Under the pieces are notes generated by a model. The model was not told the DNA's origin, did no database searches, and was given only the letters and a program-made list of their open reading frames with translations. A stretch of 64,000 nt of DNA from Pseudomonadota bacterium (lineage in GTDB: Bacteria > Desulfobacterota > Binatia > Binatales > Binataceae): contig JAJPHZ010000015.1 of the NCBI GenBank assembly GCA_021325025.1, forward strand, positions 62,001-126,000, given 5' to 3'. Position numbers and translations under genes: made by a program. Below, in pieces: positions 21,281 to 29,553 of this stretch; positions within the stretch are counted from its first letter, which is position 1, and the number at the start of each line of letters is the position of its first letter.

Positions 21281-22108
21281 ATGTGGGATTACAGCGAATA
21301 CGCGCAGCTCAAGGTCGAAATCGCCGAGCGGGTCGCCACCGTCACTCTCAACCGCCCCGACCGCCTCAACGCCGTCACCAGCCGGCTCCATCACGAACTG
21401 GAAAACATCTGGCTGGATCTGGCTTCCGACCGCGACGTCAACGCGATCATCCTGACCGGCGCGGGGCGGGCGTTTTGCGCCGGCGCCGATCTCGGGGGCG
21501 TGGAGGCGGGCGAGCTGACCCGCGGTGCCGCCAAACGCCATCGCTTCGATCGCGGCCCGGTCCAGGCCGCCAACGGGCGGCGGATCATCGAGAACATGCT
21601 CGATGTCGAGCAGCCGATTATCGGCGCGATCAACGGCGACGCGATTGGGCTGGGCGCCACGCTGGCCCTGCTGTGCGACATTATCGTGGTGTCGGAGACG
21701 GCGCGCTTTGCCGACACGCACGTCAAGATCGGCATCGTGGCGGGCGACGGCGGAGCGGTCATCTGGCCGCTGCTGATCGGGCCGCATCGCGCCAAGGAGT
21801 TCCTGATGCGCGGCCATTACATCACCGGCGCCGAGGCCGGGCGCATCGGAATGGTCAACTACGCGGTGCCGGCCGCGGAAGTCACGACCAGGGCCCGGGC
21901 GCTGGCGCAGGAGCTGGCCGACGGCCCGACCTGGGCGATCCGATGGAGCAAGCTGGCCGTCAACAAGTGGCTCAAGGAGCAGGCCAACCTGATCATGGAT
22001 ACCGGACTGGCCTACGAGATGATGACGCTGAAGACCAAGGATCACAAGGAAGCGGTCAAGGCGTTTTTGGAAAAGCGCAAACCCAACTTCGTCAGAAACA
22101 AAGAGTAG
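21281..22108 (+). CDS. Enoyl-CoA hydratase/isomerase family protein
   Basis: A crotonase-fold enzyme of 275 residues that acts on acyl-CoA thioesters. The CoA-binding and oxyanion-hole motifs are VTLNRPDRLNAV, GAGRAFCAGADLGG and PIIGAINGDAIGLGATLALLCD with the usual spacing. In the second catalytic region the glutamates of true hydratases are not obvious (KIGIVAGDGGAVIW), so isomerase or another crotonase activity is possible. CAGGAGGA precedes the ATG. Confidence 0.9.
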   Translation: MWDYSEYAQLKVEIAERVATVTLNRPDRLNAVTSRLHHELENIWLDLASDRDVNAIILTGAGRAFCAGADLGGVEAGELTRGAAKRHRFDRGPVQAANGRRIIENMLDVEQPIIGAINGDAIGLGATLALLCDIIVVSETARFADTHVKIGIVAGDGGAVIWPLLIGPHRAKEFLMRGHYITGAEAGRIGMVNYAVPAAEVTTRARALAQELADGPTWAIRWSKLAVNKWLKEQANLIMDTGLAYEMMTLKTKDHKEAVKAFLEKRKPNFVRNKE

Positions 22109-22191
22109 ATAAAAGCTCCGACCTGGCATCCGCCGCCCCGCTCCTTCCACCTCCGCGAGCAACGCTGCCGGGCCAAGCGACGCCCGCGCGT

Positions 22192-23382
22192 TCAGCCCTG
22201 GCGCGGCGCGATGCCCGCCTCGGCCAGTATCTCGGCCGTGTGCTCGCCCAGGCGCGGGGCGCGGGCGTAGATGCCCGAGGGAGTGGCGGTGAATTTGATC
22301 GGCGCGCCGGCCAGCACCACGGGCGGATTATTTCCGGGCATCGGCGTTTCCACCAGCATCTCGCGGATCCGCACATGAGGATCTTCGAAGATGTCCTTGC
22401 CGTTGTTGACCGGCCCGCTCGGCACCTTGCCGTCCAGCGCGGCCACGACCTCGCGCGTCGGCCGCGCACTGGTCCATTCCGACAGCAGCGCGCGCACGAA
22501 GGGGGCATTCCTGAGCCGCGCGCGATTGTTGTGCGTGCGTTCGTCGCCGGCCAGTTCAGGCCGGCCGATTATGCCGCACAGCAGTTGCCAATGGTGGTCG
22601 GTCTGGCCGGCGATCGCGACCGCGCCGTCCTGCGTGGGAAAGATCCCGTAGGGCACCAGGGTCTGATGGTTGTTGCCATTGGGCCGCATCACCCGGCCCC
22701 GCATCGAATACTGATAGGTGATTTCCTCGCACAGTGTCAGGATCGCGTCGTACATCGCGACGTCGACGAACTGCCCCTGACCCGTCCGGCGCGCGGCGTG
22801 AATGGCCGACACCACTCCCAGCGCGGCCAATGAGCCGGGGTAGATGTCGCCGACCGCCGCGCCGGTGCGATAAGCGGGACCGCCTTCGGGGCCGGTGAAG
22901 CTGACCAGCCCGCCCATCGATTGCGACACAACGTCGAAGGCGGGCCGGTTGATGTAGGGGCTTTGGCCGGTGCGATGGTCGCCGAAGCCGCGGATGGCGG
23001 CATAGACGAGCGCGGGCTTGCGCTCGTGCAGCGCCTCGTAGCCCAGCCCCATACGGTCCATCGCGCCCGCCCGCAGGTTTTCCACCAGCGCATCGGCGCT
23101 ATCGACGAGTTTGAGCAGCGCGTCGCGGTCCGCCGCGCTCTTCAAGTCCAGCACGACGCTGCGCTTGTTGCGGTTGACGCTGGCGAAGTATCCGCCATAG
23201 TCGCAGCCGCCGGTGTCGGGCGGCAGCGGGCCCATCTGGCGGGTCGGATCGCCGCCGGGCGCTTCGACCTTGATCACGTCGGCGCCCAAATCCGCCAACA
23301 GCATCGTGCAGAAAGGCCCGGCCAGATACTGTGTCAGGTCGATGATCCGGACGTCGGCCAGCGGCCCGGTACGTTGCTTCAT
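22192..23382 (-). CDS. CaiB/BaiF (class III) CoA-transferase
   Basis: 396 residues, one intertwined-fold unit. The N-terminus has IIDLTQYLAGPFCTMLLADL and VIKVEAPGGDPTR. The conserved aspartate that forms the acyl-enzyme is in INRPAFDVVSQSMGG. Such enzymes move CoA between organic acids, here probably activating or finishing a substrate of the neighbouring thiolase-fold/DUF35 pair, 45 bp upstream on the same strand. GGAG lies six bases before ATG 23382. Confidence 0.92.
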   Translation of the reverse strand: MKQRTGPLADVRIIDLTQYLAGPFCTMLLADLGADVIKVEAPGGDPTRQMGPLPPDTGGCDYGGYFASVNRNKRSVVLDLKSAADRDALLKLVDSADALVENLRAGAMDRMGLGYEALHERKPALVYAAIRGFGDHRTGQSPYINRPAFDVVSQSMGGLVSFTGPEGGPAYRTGAAVGDIYPGSLAALGVVSAIHAARRTGQGQFVDVAMYDAILTLCEEITYQYSMRGRVMRPNGNNHQTLVPYGIFPTQDGAVAIAGQTDHHWQLLCGIIGRPELAGDERTHNNRARLRNAPFVRALLSEWTSARPTREVVAALDGKVPSGPVNNGKDIFEDPHVRIREMLVETPMPGNNPPVVLAGAPIKFTATPSGIYARAPRLGEHTAEILAEAGIAPRQG

Positions 23383-23427
23383 CGCTTACTCCGATGGCTG
23401 CGGCTGCGCAGGGGCGCAACAGCCGGC

Positions 23428-23835
23428 CTAACCTGCCGCGGGACGGAATCTTGGCAGCGTGACCTCGTCGCTGAGCCGGTCGAACATCACCTCCACCGCC
23501 ATCCCGCACTTGACCCTGGAGGGCTCGATGCCGACCACGTTGGAGGTGATCTTCACCCCCTCATCCAGTTCGATTACCGCCAGCGTGTAGGGCGCCTTGA
23601 AGGCGGGATGGTAGGCGCGATGCATCACGGTGAAGCTGAAGACCGTGCCGCGCCCGCTGACCGCCACCCAACTGGAGCGCGGCGAATCGCACGCCAGGCA
23701 CAGCGGAGCGGGAGGAAAGCGCAGCTTGCCGCAATTGTCGCATTTTTGTACCGCCAGTTGATGGTGGCGGGCGGCGTCGAAAAAAGGTTTGAGCTCGGGC
23801 GTGACCTGTGGGATCAGTTTGACCTCTTCCGCCAT
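23428..23835 (-). CDS. DUF35 zinc-ribbon/OB-fold protein, partner of thiolase-fold enzyme
   Basis: 135 residues. The rubredoxin-like zinc ribbon uses C32, C35, C46 and C49 (KCDNCGKLRFPP, LCLACDS), followed by an OB-fold. DUF35 proteins form complexes with SCP2-type thiolase-fold enzymes; ChsH2-DUF35 with the aldolase Ltp2 is the best known. The gene directly follows such an enzyme (45 bp gap). GGAGAG lies 7 bases before ATG 23835; the frame extends two codons further to TTG 23841. Confidence 0.9.
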   Translation of the reverse strand: MAEEVKLIPQVTPELKPFFDAARHHQLAVQKCDNCGKLRFPPAPLCLACDSPRSSWVAVSGRGTVFSFTVMHRAYHPAFKAPYTLAVIELDEGVKITSNVVGIEPSRVKCGMAVEVMFDRLSDEVTLPRFRPAAG

Positions 23836-23880
23836 TGACAAACTCTCCGTTGCCTGAAAACCGCCGCTTGACCCGCGACC

Positions 23881-25038
23881 TCAGGGGTTGGTGCCCATAA
23901 CGACCACCGAATGGGTGGACAGGTTGCGCGTCTGGCAGGAGGCCAGCACGACGTCGTGTTTGGGCGATTGGCGCTCGCCGCCTTCGCCGCGCGCCTGGAT
24001 AATCGCCTCCGACACCGGCGTCATCCCCCACATGTAATACGAACTGAGTTCGCCGCCGCCGGTGTTGATGGGGATTCCGCCGCCGTGGCCCAGCCGGGTC
24101 GCCGCTGCGTAGGGGCCCCCTTCGCCCTTCTTGCAGAATCCGTAGCCTTCCAACGAGAGCAGGACGGTGATGGTGTAGCAGTCGTACAATTCCGCGACTT
24201 GTACATCCTTCAGTTCGATGCCCGCCATCCGGAACGCGGTCTCCTTGGCAATCGGGATGCCGGTGTCGAGGTTGTCCAACGTGGGGCCCGGATGATGCCC
24301 CTGGCCGACGCCCAGGATATAGACCGGCGGTTTGCGCAGGTCACGCGCGCGCTCGGCAGAGGTTACGATTACGCATACGCCGCCGTTGGAGACCAGGCAG
24401 CAGTCGTACAGATGCAGCGGCTCGGTAATCCATCGCGAGGCGTGATATTCCTCCAGCGTCAGCGGCTCCTTGTAAAACTGCGCCATCGGATTGCGGTTGG
24501 CCCACTGGCGCTCGGCGATCGCGATGGCGCCCAGTTGATCCTGCGTGGTGCCGTACAGGTACATGTGGCGCTGGGCGAGCAACGCGTATACCCAGTTGGC
24601 GCCGAACGCACCGTACGCGCTGTCCAGGCCGCGCGGCACGCCATAGGCGTCGCCCGCGCTGCCGCCCTTGCCGCCGGGTGCGGGCGGCTTCAGCGGCGCG
24701 TCGGCGAACACGCAGGCCACCACGTTGGCGGTGCCGGTGGCGATCGCCTCAGCCGCCATCGCCAGCGCGGTGCCGGCGCTGGAGCCGCCGGCGTTGACGT
24801 CGGCCAGCAACCGCGTGGTCAGACGCAGCGAGTCCTGCAACGCGAAGGAAGCGAGCCCCTGGTAGGAAACCCCGGTGGTGACCAGCAAGCCATCGAGGTC
24901 GGAGCGCTTGAGCCCGGCATCCTCCAGGGCAAGCGAAATCGCCTCCGCGGCGAATCCCAGGGCACTGGAGTGATCGTAGTTCTTGCCCATCCGGGTGATT
25001 CCCAGCCCGGCAATCGCGGTCTTTCCCTTAAGGCTCAT
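23881..25038 (-). CDS. SCP2-type thiolase-fold protein lacking the nucleophilic Cys (Ltp2-like)
   Basis: 385 residues of thiolase fold, often annotated acetyl-CoA acetyltransferase. Where true thiolases have VNRxCxSG this protein reads VNAGGSSAG, with Gly at residue 85, so it cannot form the acyl-cysteine. The C-terminal half keeps AELYDCYTIT and LGHGGGIPINTGGG. Cys-less members that pair with DUF35 include the retro-aldolase Ltp2 of steroid side-chain degradation. The adjacent DUF35 gene supports a carbon-carbon lyase role. GGAGGA precedes the ATG. Confidence 0.85.
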   Translation of the reverse strand: MSLKGKTAIAGLGITRMGKNYDHSSALGFAAEAISLALEDAGLKRSDLDGLLVTTGVSYQGLASFALQDSLRLTTRLLADVNAGGSSAGTALAMAAEAIATGTANVVACVFADAPLKPPAPGGKGGSAGDAYGVPRGLDSAYGAFGANWVYALLAQRHMYLYGTTQDQLGAIAIAERQWANRNPMAQFYKEPLTLEEYHASRWITEPLHLYDCCLVSNGGVCVIVTSAERARDLRKPPVYILGVGQGHHPGPTLDNLDTGIPIAKETAFRMAGIELKDVQVAELYDCYTITVLLSLEGYGFCKKGEGGPYAAATRLGHGGGIPINTGGGELSSYYMWGMTPVSEAIIQARGEGGERQSPKHDVVLASCQTRNLSTHSVVVMGTNP

Positions 25039-25307
25039 GACATTCCTCCGGCGATCATCTGCGTCCCGGCGCGCCGGAACGGCCTCAATTTGGCAATAGG
25101 ATCATCCCCGGCGCTTGTCAAACAGGGTCGGCACAGGGCATCAGGCGCCGCGGTAACGCTTGAGCTTCGTCGGCACGTTCGGAATGAAAAAGAAAACGTC
25201 CGGTAAGTGTGTCTGTTTACGGAGCGCAAACATCCGGGAATTCGAAGCGTCCAGCCCGGCGCATTCAGAACGAGAAGGAACAATTGTAAATATAATCGAT
25301 GATGTAC

Positions 25308-25325
25308 ACTCATTAAATAATGAGT
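25308..25325. promoter_or_regulatory. Palindromic candidate operator
   Basis: ACTCATTA-AA-TAATGAGT, 8-base perfect arms with a 2-base centre, lies 12 bases after a TATAAT box in the AT-rich gap. The size and symmetry suit a dimeric repressor site. Confidence 0.4.
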
Positions 25326-25371
25326 TACACGGACCGCATATACTAAACCTGGAAAATTAATATTGTGCAGC

Positions 25372-25430
25372 ATGTCAGTTAAATAACCTGTCACGAATAT
25401 TCATCGCGGAAGAAACATTGATGATATACT
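25372..25430 (+). promoter_or_regulatory. Promoter with degenerate PHO-box-like repeats
   Basis: ATGTCAG (25372), CTGTCAC (25388) and TATTCAT (25398) resemble halves of the CTGTCAT-N4-CTGTCAT PHO box, though with irregular spacing. TATACT at 25425-25430 is a good -10, and transcription from it would start near 25437, right at GTG 25440. Confidence 0.35.
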
Positions 25431-25439
25431 GAATGACGC

Positions 25440-26327
25440 GTGACGGCTGTGAACTATGACTTGAGCCTGTGGCGAGGTGGGGTAGTGGACGGATGCGGTT
25501 CAGTCGAAATGAGCGGGCTGCACACCGAGGTTGCGGAGCGTGTGCCGCGGCGCGCGTTTCGCTCGATCTGGATTTCGGACCTGCACCTGGGGACGCCCCG
25601 ATGCCGCGCGCGCGAATTGCTCGACTTCCTGGATCGGCACGAGGCTGAAAACCTCTATCTGGTCGGCGACATCGTCGACGGATGGGTCACAGGTCCGGCA
25701 TGGCGCTGGAGCCGCGCGCAGGGCGCCGTGGTGGGCAGGATTGCGCTTTGGCACAGACGCGGGGTGCGTGTTGTATTCCTGCCCGGCAACCATGATGAAA
25801 TCAGCCTCGACCTGGCCCACGCGCTGCTCGGGCCCGTGCCCGTCGCCGCGCATCTTATCCATCGCACGGCCGATGGCCGCCGGATGCTGGTGATTCACGG
25901 CCATCAGTTTGACGGCTCGCTCAATCCCAACCGTTGGATGCACCTGCTGGGGGCACAGGCCTACCATCAGGCACTACGTATCGACCGGTGGTACAGTGAA
26001 GGATGTGTCAGGGGAGGGCGCATCGGCGCCCGACCCGCCGCCTATTTCAAGCAGCGCCTGGGCCGGGCGGTCCGCTATCTGACCGACTTCGGCGACCGCG
26101 CCGTGCTGCAAAGCGCGCGGCGCCATCGGGCCGACGGTGTGATCTGCGGCCACACGCATCTGCCGCAGCGGCGCGGCATCGGGCCAATCAGTTACATCAA
26201 TGATGGCGACTGGGTGAAGAACTGCACCGCGCTGGTCGAGGACCACGACGGCGGCCTGCGGTTGCTCCATCGCGACGCCAACGGCGGCTGGCGGGAGTTC
26301 GACAGCCCCGCCGAGGAGGCGCGGTGA
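25440..26327 (+). CDS. Calcineurin-like phosphoesterase of the LpxH/PlcP type (COG2908)
   Basis: All five metallophosphoesterase motifs are present in order: ISDLHLG, GDIVDGW, LPGNHDE, IHGHQFD and ICGHTHLP, with INDGDWVKNCTALVE near the end as in PlcP-like members. Relatives either hydrolyse UDP-2,3-diacylglucosamine (LpxH) or remove phospholipid head groups to give diacylglycerol under phosphate stress (PlcP). The 4-base overlap with a diacylglycerol glycosyltransferase favours the second role. The start is uncertain: GTG 25440 would be nearly leaderless from the TATACT box, while ATG 25509 leaves 22 residues before the first motif. Neither has a clear ribosome site. Confidence 0.85.
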   Translation: MTAVNYDLSLWRGGVVDGCGSVEMSGLHTEVAERVPRRAFRSIWISDLHLGTPRCRARELLDFLDRHEAENLYLVGDIVDGWVTGPAWRWSRAQGAVVGRIALWHRRGVRVVFLPGNHDEISLDLAHALLGPVPVAAHLIHRTADGRRMLVIHGHQFDGSLNPNRWMHLLGAQAYHQALRIDRWYSEGCVRGGRIGARPAAYFKQRLGRAVRYLTDFGDRAVLQSARRHRADGVICGHTHLPQRRGIGPISYINDGDWVKNCTALVEDHDGGLRLLHRDANGGWREFDSPAEEAR

Positions 26328-27565
26328 ACATCAACGGTGGGCCGCCGGCCGAGCGGCGTGTGGACCTGATTTTTTTCGATGCCGGCGGGGGCCATCGCGC
26401 CGCGGCGGCGGCGCTGGCGGCGGCCGCCCGTGACCAGGGGCGCTCCTGGCAGCCCAACCCGGTCAATCTGCGCGACCTGCTGGGCCCGCTCGATTTCATC
26501 CGCAACAGCATCGGCGTGCGCTTCGAGGATTTCTACAACGCAATGCTCAGCCACGGTCTGACCGTGGCGACGGGACCGATGCTGCGGCTGGCGCAGACGC
26601 TGATTGCACTGCGGCACAAACGCGCGGTGCAAGCGCTGGCGGGCCATTGGCAGACCCAGGCCCCGGCGCTGGTGATGTCGCTCATCCCCAACTTCAACCG
26701 CGCCATCTTCGAAGGCTTGCGCGCCGCCGACGATGCCGCGCGCCGTCCGCCCACGCCGATGGTAACGGTGCTGACCGACCTTGCCGACTATCCGCCCCAT
26801 TTCTGGATCGAGCGCCAGGAGCAGTATTTCATCTGCGGGTCGGCGCGGGCGGCCGAGCAGGCGCGCGCCATGGGCCATCCGCCACAGCGCATATTCCAGA
26901 CGTCAGGGATGATCGTGCGCCCGGAATTTTATCAGCCGGCGCCGCTCAACCGCGACCATGAGCGGCGCAGGCTGGGGCTGGCGGCGCAATTGCCGACCGG
27001 CCTTGTGATGTTCGGCGGATTCGGCTCGCGCCGGATGATCGCGATTGCGCGGCGCGTGGCCGCAGCGCGGCTGGACACGCAGCTCATCTTTTTATGCGGC
27101 TACAATCAGCCGCTGGCACGGCGCCTGTCCGCGATGCGCCTTTCGTTTCCCCATCACGTCGAGGGCTTCACCCCGCGACCCCATTACTTCATGCGCCTGG
27201 CGGATTACTTTATCGGCAAGCCCGGACCCGGCAGTCTGAGCGAAGCCTGGCTGATGGGACTGCCGGTGATCGTCGAGCGCAACGCCCGCACGATGGTCCA
27301 GGAGCGCTACAACACCGAATGGATCGAGCAGCAGCGGCTGGGCGTGGTGCTGAGTTCGTTCCGGCATATCGCGCGCGGCATCGCCCCGATGCTCGACGCC
27401 GCGCAACTGGCGGGATTCCGCGCCCGCGTGGGCGCGCTTGACAATCGCGCGGTTTTTGAGATCCCGGCGATCGTGGATCAACTAATCGCTTCGCCGCCGC
27501 ATCGCACAGCGGGCCAGTCACTGCACGTCGATGGCCGCGACCTTGGAGAAGCGGATTCGGCCTGA
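26324..27565 (+). CDS. MGDG-synthase/UgtP-like diacylglycerol glycosyltransferase (GT28)
   Basis: 413 residues. The MGDG-synthase-type N-terminal domain opens FFDAGGGHRAAAAAL, and the GT28 donor domain shows VMFGGFGS, the acceptor/donor loop GKPGPGSLSEAWLMGLPV and a conserved EWIEQQRLGVVL. The family transfers a hexose from a UDP-sugar to diacylglycerol at the membrane. GTG 26324 overlaps the phosphoesterase stop by 4 bases, so both proteins are made together: one could release diacylglycerol, the other glycosylate it. The 3' end runs 48 bp into the convergent heme-protein gene. Confidence 0.85.
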   Translation: MNINGGPPAERRVDLIFFDAGGGHRAAAAALAAAARDQGRSWQPNPVNLRDLLGPLDFIRNSIGVRFEDFYNAMLSHGLTVATGPMLRLAQTLIALRHKRAVQALAGHWQTQAPALVMSLIPNFNRAIFEGLRAADDAARRPPTPMVTVLTDLADYPPHFWIERQEQYFICGSARAAEQARAMGHPPQRIFQTSGMIVRPEFYQPAPLNRDHERRRLGLAAQLPTGLVMFGGFGSRRMIAIARRVAAARLDTQLIFLCGYNQPLARRLSAMRLSFPHHVEGFTPRPHYFMRLADYFIGKPGPGSLSEAWLMGLPVIVERNARTMVQERYNTEWIEQQRLGVVLSSFRHIARGIAPMLDAAQLAGFRARVGALDNRAVFEIPAIVDQLIASPPHRTAGQSLHVDGRDLGEADSA

Positions 27566-28336
27566 GGCGCCGGCAAAGCCGCCCAGCGGCGCCCGATGGC
27601 CGCCTATCTCCACTGTGCCGGCCGGCGATGCCTTCTCCGTGCCGTACACCAGCGCGGCACAGATGGTGTATCTGCCCCGGCGCGCCGGCGCGGCCAGTTC
27701 GTAGGTCACGCTGGCGGTTGAAAATTTGTTCGCCGCAAGGTCGGTCTTGACGCCAAAGACCACCACAAAGTTGAGGTTGCGCGCCAGCCCGTCGTAGCGC
27801 CGCTCAAGCCATTGAGCCTGCGTCTTGCCGTCGGGCCCCACCACGTGCGGCGGCGACTGGATTTGAAATCCCTCGCCCTGGATGGGGCGCGCCTGGTCGC
27901 GCAGGTCGATGTCGAGCAGCATGATTCCCAGCACCGGACCCGACCCGCCCTGCGCCTTGACCGTGGCGGTGAAGGTTTTACCCGCCTTTACCGACTGTGG
28001 AACTTCGATCGAGATGGTCGAATTGGCATCGACCTCTTCCACGTCGGCAATCAGCCGGGCGCGCTGCTGCGCAGTTAACTTTGCGTAAGGTCCCGAGCCT
28101 GCCTTGATCGCGTCGATGTGTGCGACGGCGGCGGTACGTTTGCGCGCCTGCTCGGCGGGCAGGTCGCGCAGTTGCTCGATGCCGACCGAGGAATGGCATC
28201 CGGCGCAGTAGGGCGCCGCGTCGGTGACGTCGTGCAGCGGACCGCCGGGATAGGCCCACGCGCGCGCGCACACCAAAGGTCCGATCGCAAAGCAAAGCGC
28301 CAGGATGATAATTGCCGACGGGATTTTATTTCGCAC
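27518..28336 (-). CDS. Exported protein with one CxxCH heme motif, hypothetical
   Basis: 272 residues from GTG 28336 (GGAGG eight bases upstream). A classic signal peptide (about 1-28) is followed by YCAGCHSSVG, a single c-type heme site, then a helical linker and a beta-rich C-terminal half (roughly 110-272) that looks like an immunoglobulin- or reeler-like domain (SIEVPQSVKAGKTFTATVKA). The combination suggests a periplasmic electron-transfer or redox-sensing protein. No specific family was recognised and no cytochrome maturation genes are close. Confidence 0.6.
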   Translation of the reverse strand: MRNKIPSAIIILALCFAIGPLVCARAWAYPGGPLHDVTDAAPYCAGCHSSVGIEQLRDLPAEQARKRTAAVAHIDAIKAGSGPYAKLTAQQRARLIADVEEVDANSTISIEVPQSVKAGKTFTATVKAQGGSGPVLGIMLLDIDLRDQARPIQGEGFQIQSPPHVVGPDGKTQAQWLERRYDGLARNLNFVVVFGVKTDLAANKFSTASVTYELAAPARRGRYTICAALVYGTEKASPAGTVEIGGHRAPLGGFAGASGRIRFSKVAAIDVQ

Positions 28337-28464
28337 CGAGCTCCCCTCCGTCGGGTTCAATCAATAGCCTGGGGCAGGCGCGATGCAAGCGCCGCGGATG
28401 CCGGGAGGTGCGCAAGCATCGGCGCAAATCTTGCTTGCGTCCTCCGGTGCGCAAGCAAGTGGTT

Positions 28465-29553
28465 ATGAACCGGAGGACTGATTTCAGCGGCTTGGACCTC
28501 AACATCGGCCGCGCCCGCATCGGGCTTTCCCTGGTCACGCTGCTTTCCATCTACCTCGATCCCACCGTCGGCGGAGCCTTCCGCATCGGACCCACCATGC
28601 TGGCGGTCCTGATGCTTCACCTGGCCAGCAGCATCGCCTTGTACGCCGCTGCCGAAAGTGGTCTGGCGCCCGGCCGCCTGCCCGCGGTGTGGACGGTGAC
28701 GGATATGGTTTTTGCCAGCGCGCTGGCGATTTTAGCGGAGGGTCAGACCGGCCCTTCCTATGTCTTTTTCGCCTTTGCGATCATCTCTGCCGGCTGCCGT
28801 TTCGGCTTCCGCGTCACGACTTTGGTGACCTTGTGCAGTGTGATTGTTTACCTGTTGACAATTGAGTTCGGCCACGGGTCGCAGAAGAGTCTCTACCTGA
28901 TGCGGCCGGCTTATCTGGCGATCATCGGCTACCTGATCGCGTTTTTGGGTGAGCAGCGCGTCAACTTCGAAACGCGCATCCGCGACCTCGAATTGGCGGC
29001 CGAGCGTGAACGCATCGCGCTTTGCCTGCACGACGGCTACGTCCAGGAGCTGGCCGCCTTCAATCTGCGTCTGGCCGCCTGCCGCGAGCTTTTGGTCAGG
29101 CAGCGATGGTCCGAAGCGCTGGAGCAGGTAACCGAGCTGCGGCGTGGTGTGGCGCGCGAGTACGACGAGGTGCGGTCGTACCTGCGGACCCTGGTGAATC
29201 TGGACCAGCAAGCTGCGTCCGAGGCGCTGTGCGGCAGGTTTGACACGCAGTTCACGGTCCAGATGTCTTTTTCCGCGCGCGGACCGATGGTCGAGCAAAT
29301 TTTCCAGATCGTGCTTGAAGGCATCAGGAACGCGTGGCGGCATGGGCGCGCCGCTTGCGCCCGTATCAACGTCGCCGCGGCCGGCGATGTCATCAGGATC
29401 GTCGTCGAAGACGACGGTAAGGGCTTTGAGCAAAAACAAACCCTGCCATGGGCGATCGCGTCCAGGGTTGAGGAATTTGGCGGCCGCCTCAGGGTCGGCA
29501 ACGACCAGCGGGCCGGAGCGCGGCTGGAAATCGAAATGCCGGCGGATGACTGA
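28465..29553 (+). CDS. NarL-family membrane histidine kinase (HisKA_3)
   Basis: 362 residues. Five or six membrane segments fill residues 18-165. The HisKA_3 dimerisation helix carries the phosphoacceptor H189 in ALCLHDGYVQELAAF, and the ATPase domain has EGIRNAWRHGRA (N box) and VEDDGKGF (G1). The usual GLGLxGMRER lid is replaced by TLPWAIASRVEEF, so the G2 box is degenerate. ATG 28465 is used; an in-frame GTG two codons upstream is possible. Its stop overlaps the regulator start by one base (TGATG). Confidence 0.85.
   Translation: MNRRTDFSGLDLNIGRARIGLSLVTLLSIYLDPTVGGAFRIGPTMLAVLMLHLASSIALYAAAESGLAPGRLPAVWTVTDMVFASALAILAEGQTGPSYVFFAFAIISAGCRFGFRVTTLVTLCSVIVYLLTIEFGHGSQKSLYLMRPAYLAIIGYLIAFLGEQRVNFETRIRDLELAAERERIALCLHDGYVQELAAFNLRLAACRELLVRQRWSEALEQVTELRRGVAREYDEVRSYLRTLVNLDQQAASEALCGRFDTQFTVQMSFSARGPMVEQIFQIVLEGIRNAWRHGRAACARINVAAAGDVIRIVVEDDGKGFEQKQTLPWAIASRVEEFGGRLRVGNDQRAGARLEIEMPADD

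Larger units (their letters stand above)
25039..25439. other. Divergent AT-rich regulatory gap
   Basis: The gap separates the thiolase-fold operon from the phosphoesterase/glycosyltransferase pair. From about 25270 to 25430 it is much richer in A/T than the surrounding genes. It holds a perfect TATAAT at 25291-25296, an 8-base palindrome (25308-25325), TGTCA repeats and a TATACT box. A possible 66-codon frame here (25160-25360) has no protein-like features. Confidence 0.6.

Noticed and set aside
25160-25360. 66-codon plus-strand frame in the AT-rich gap
   Set aside because: Irregular composition, no ribosome site, covers promoter-like DNA.
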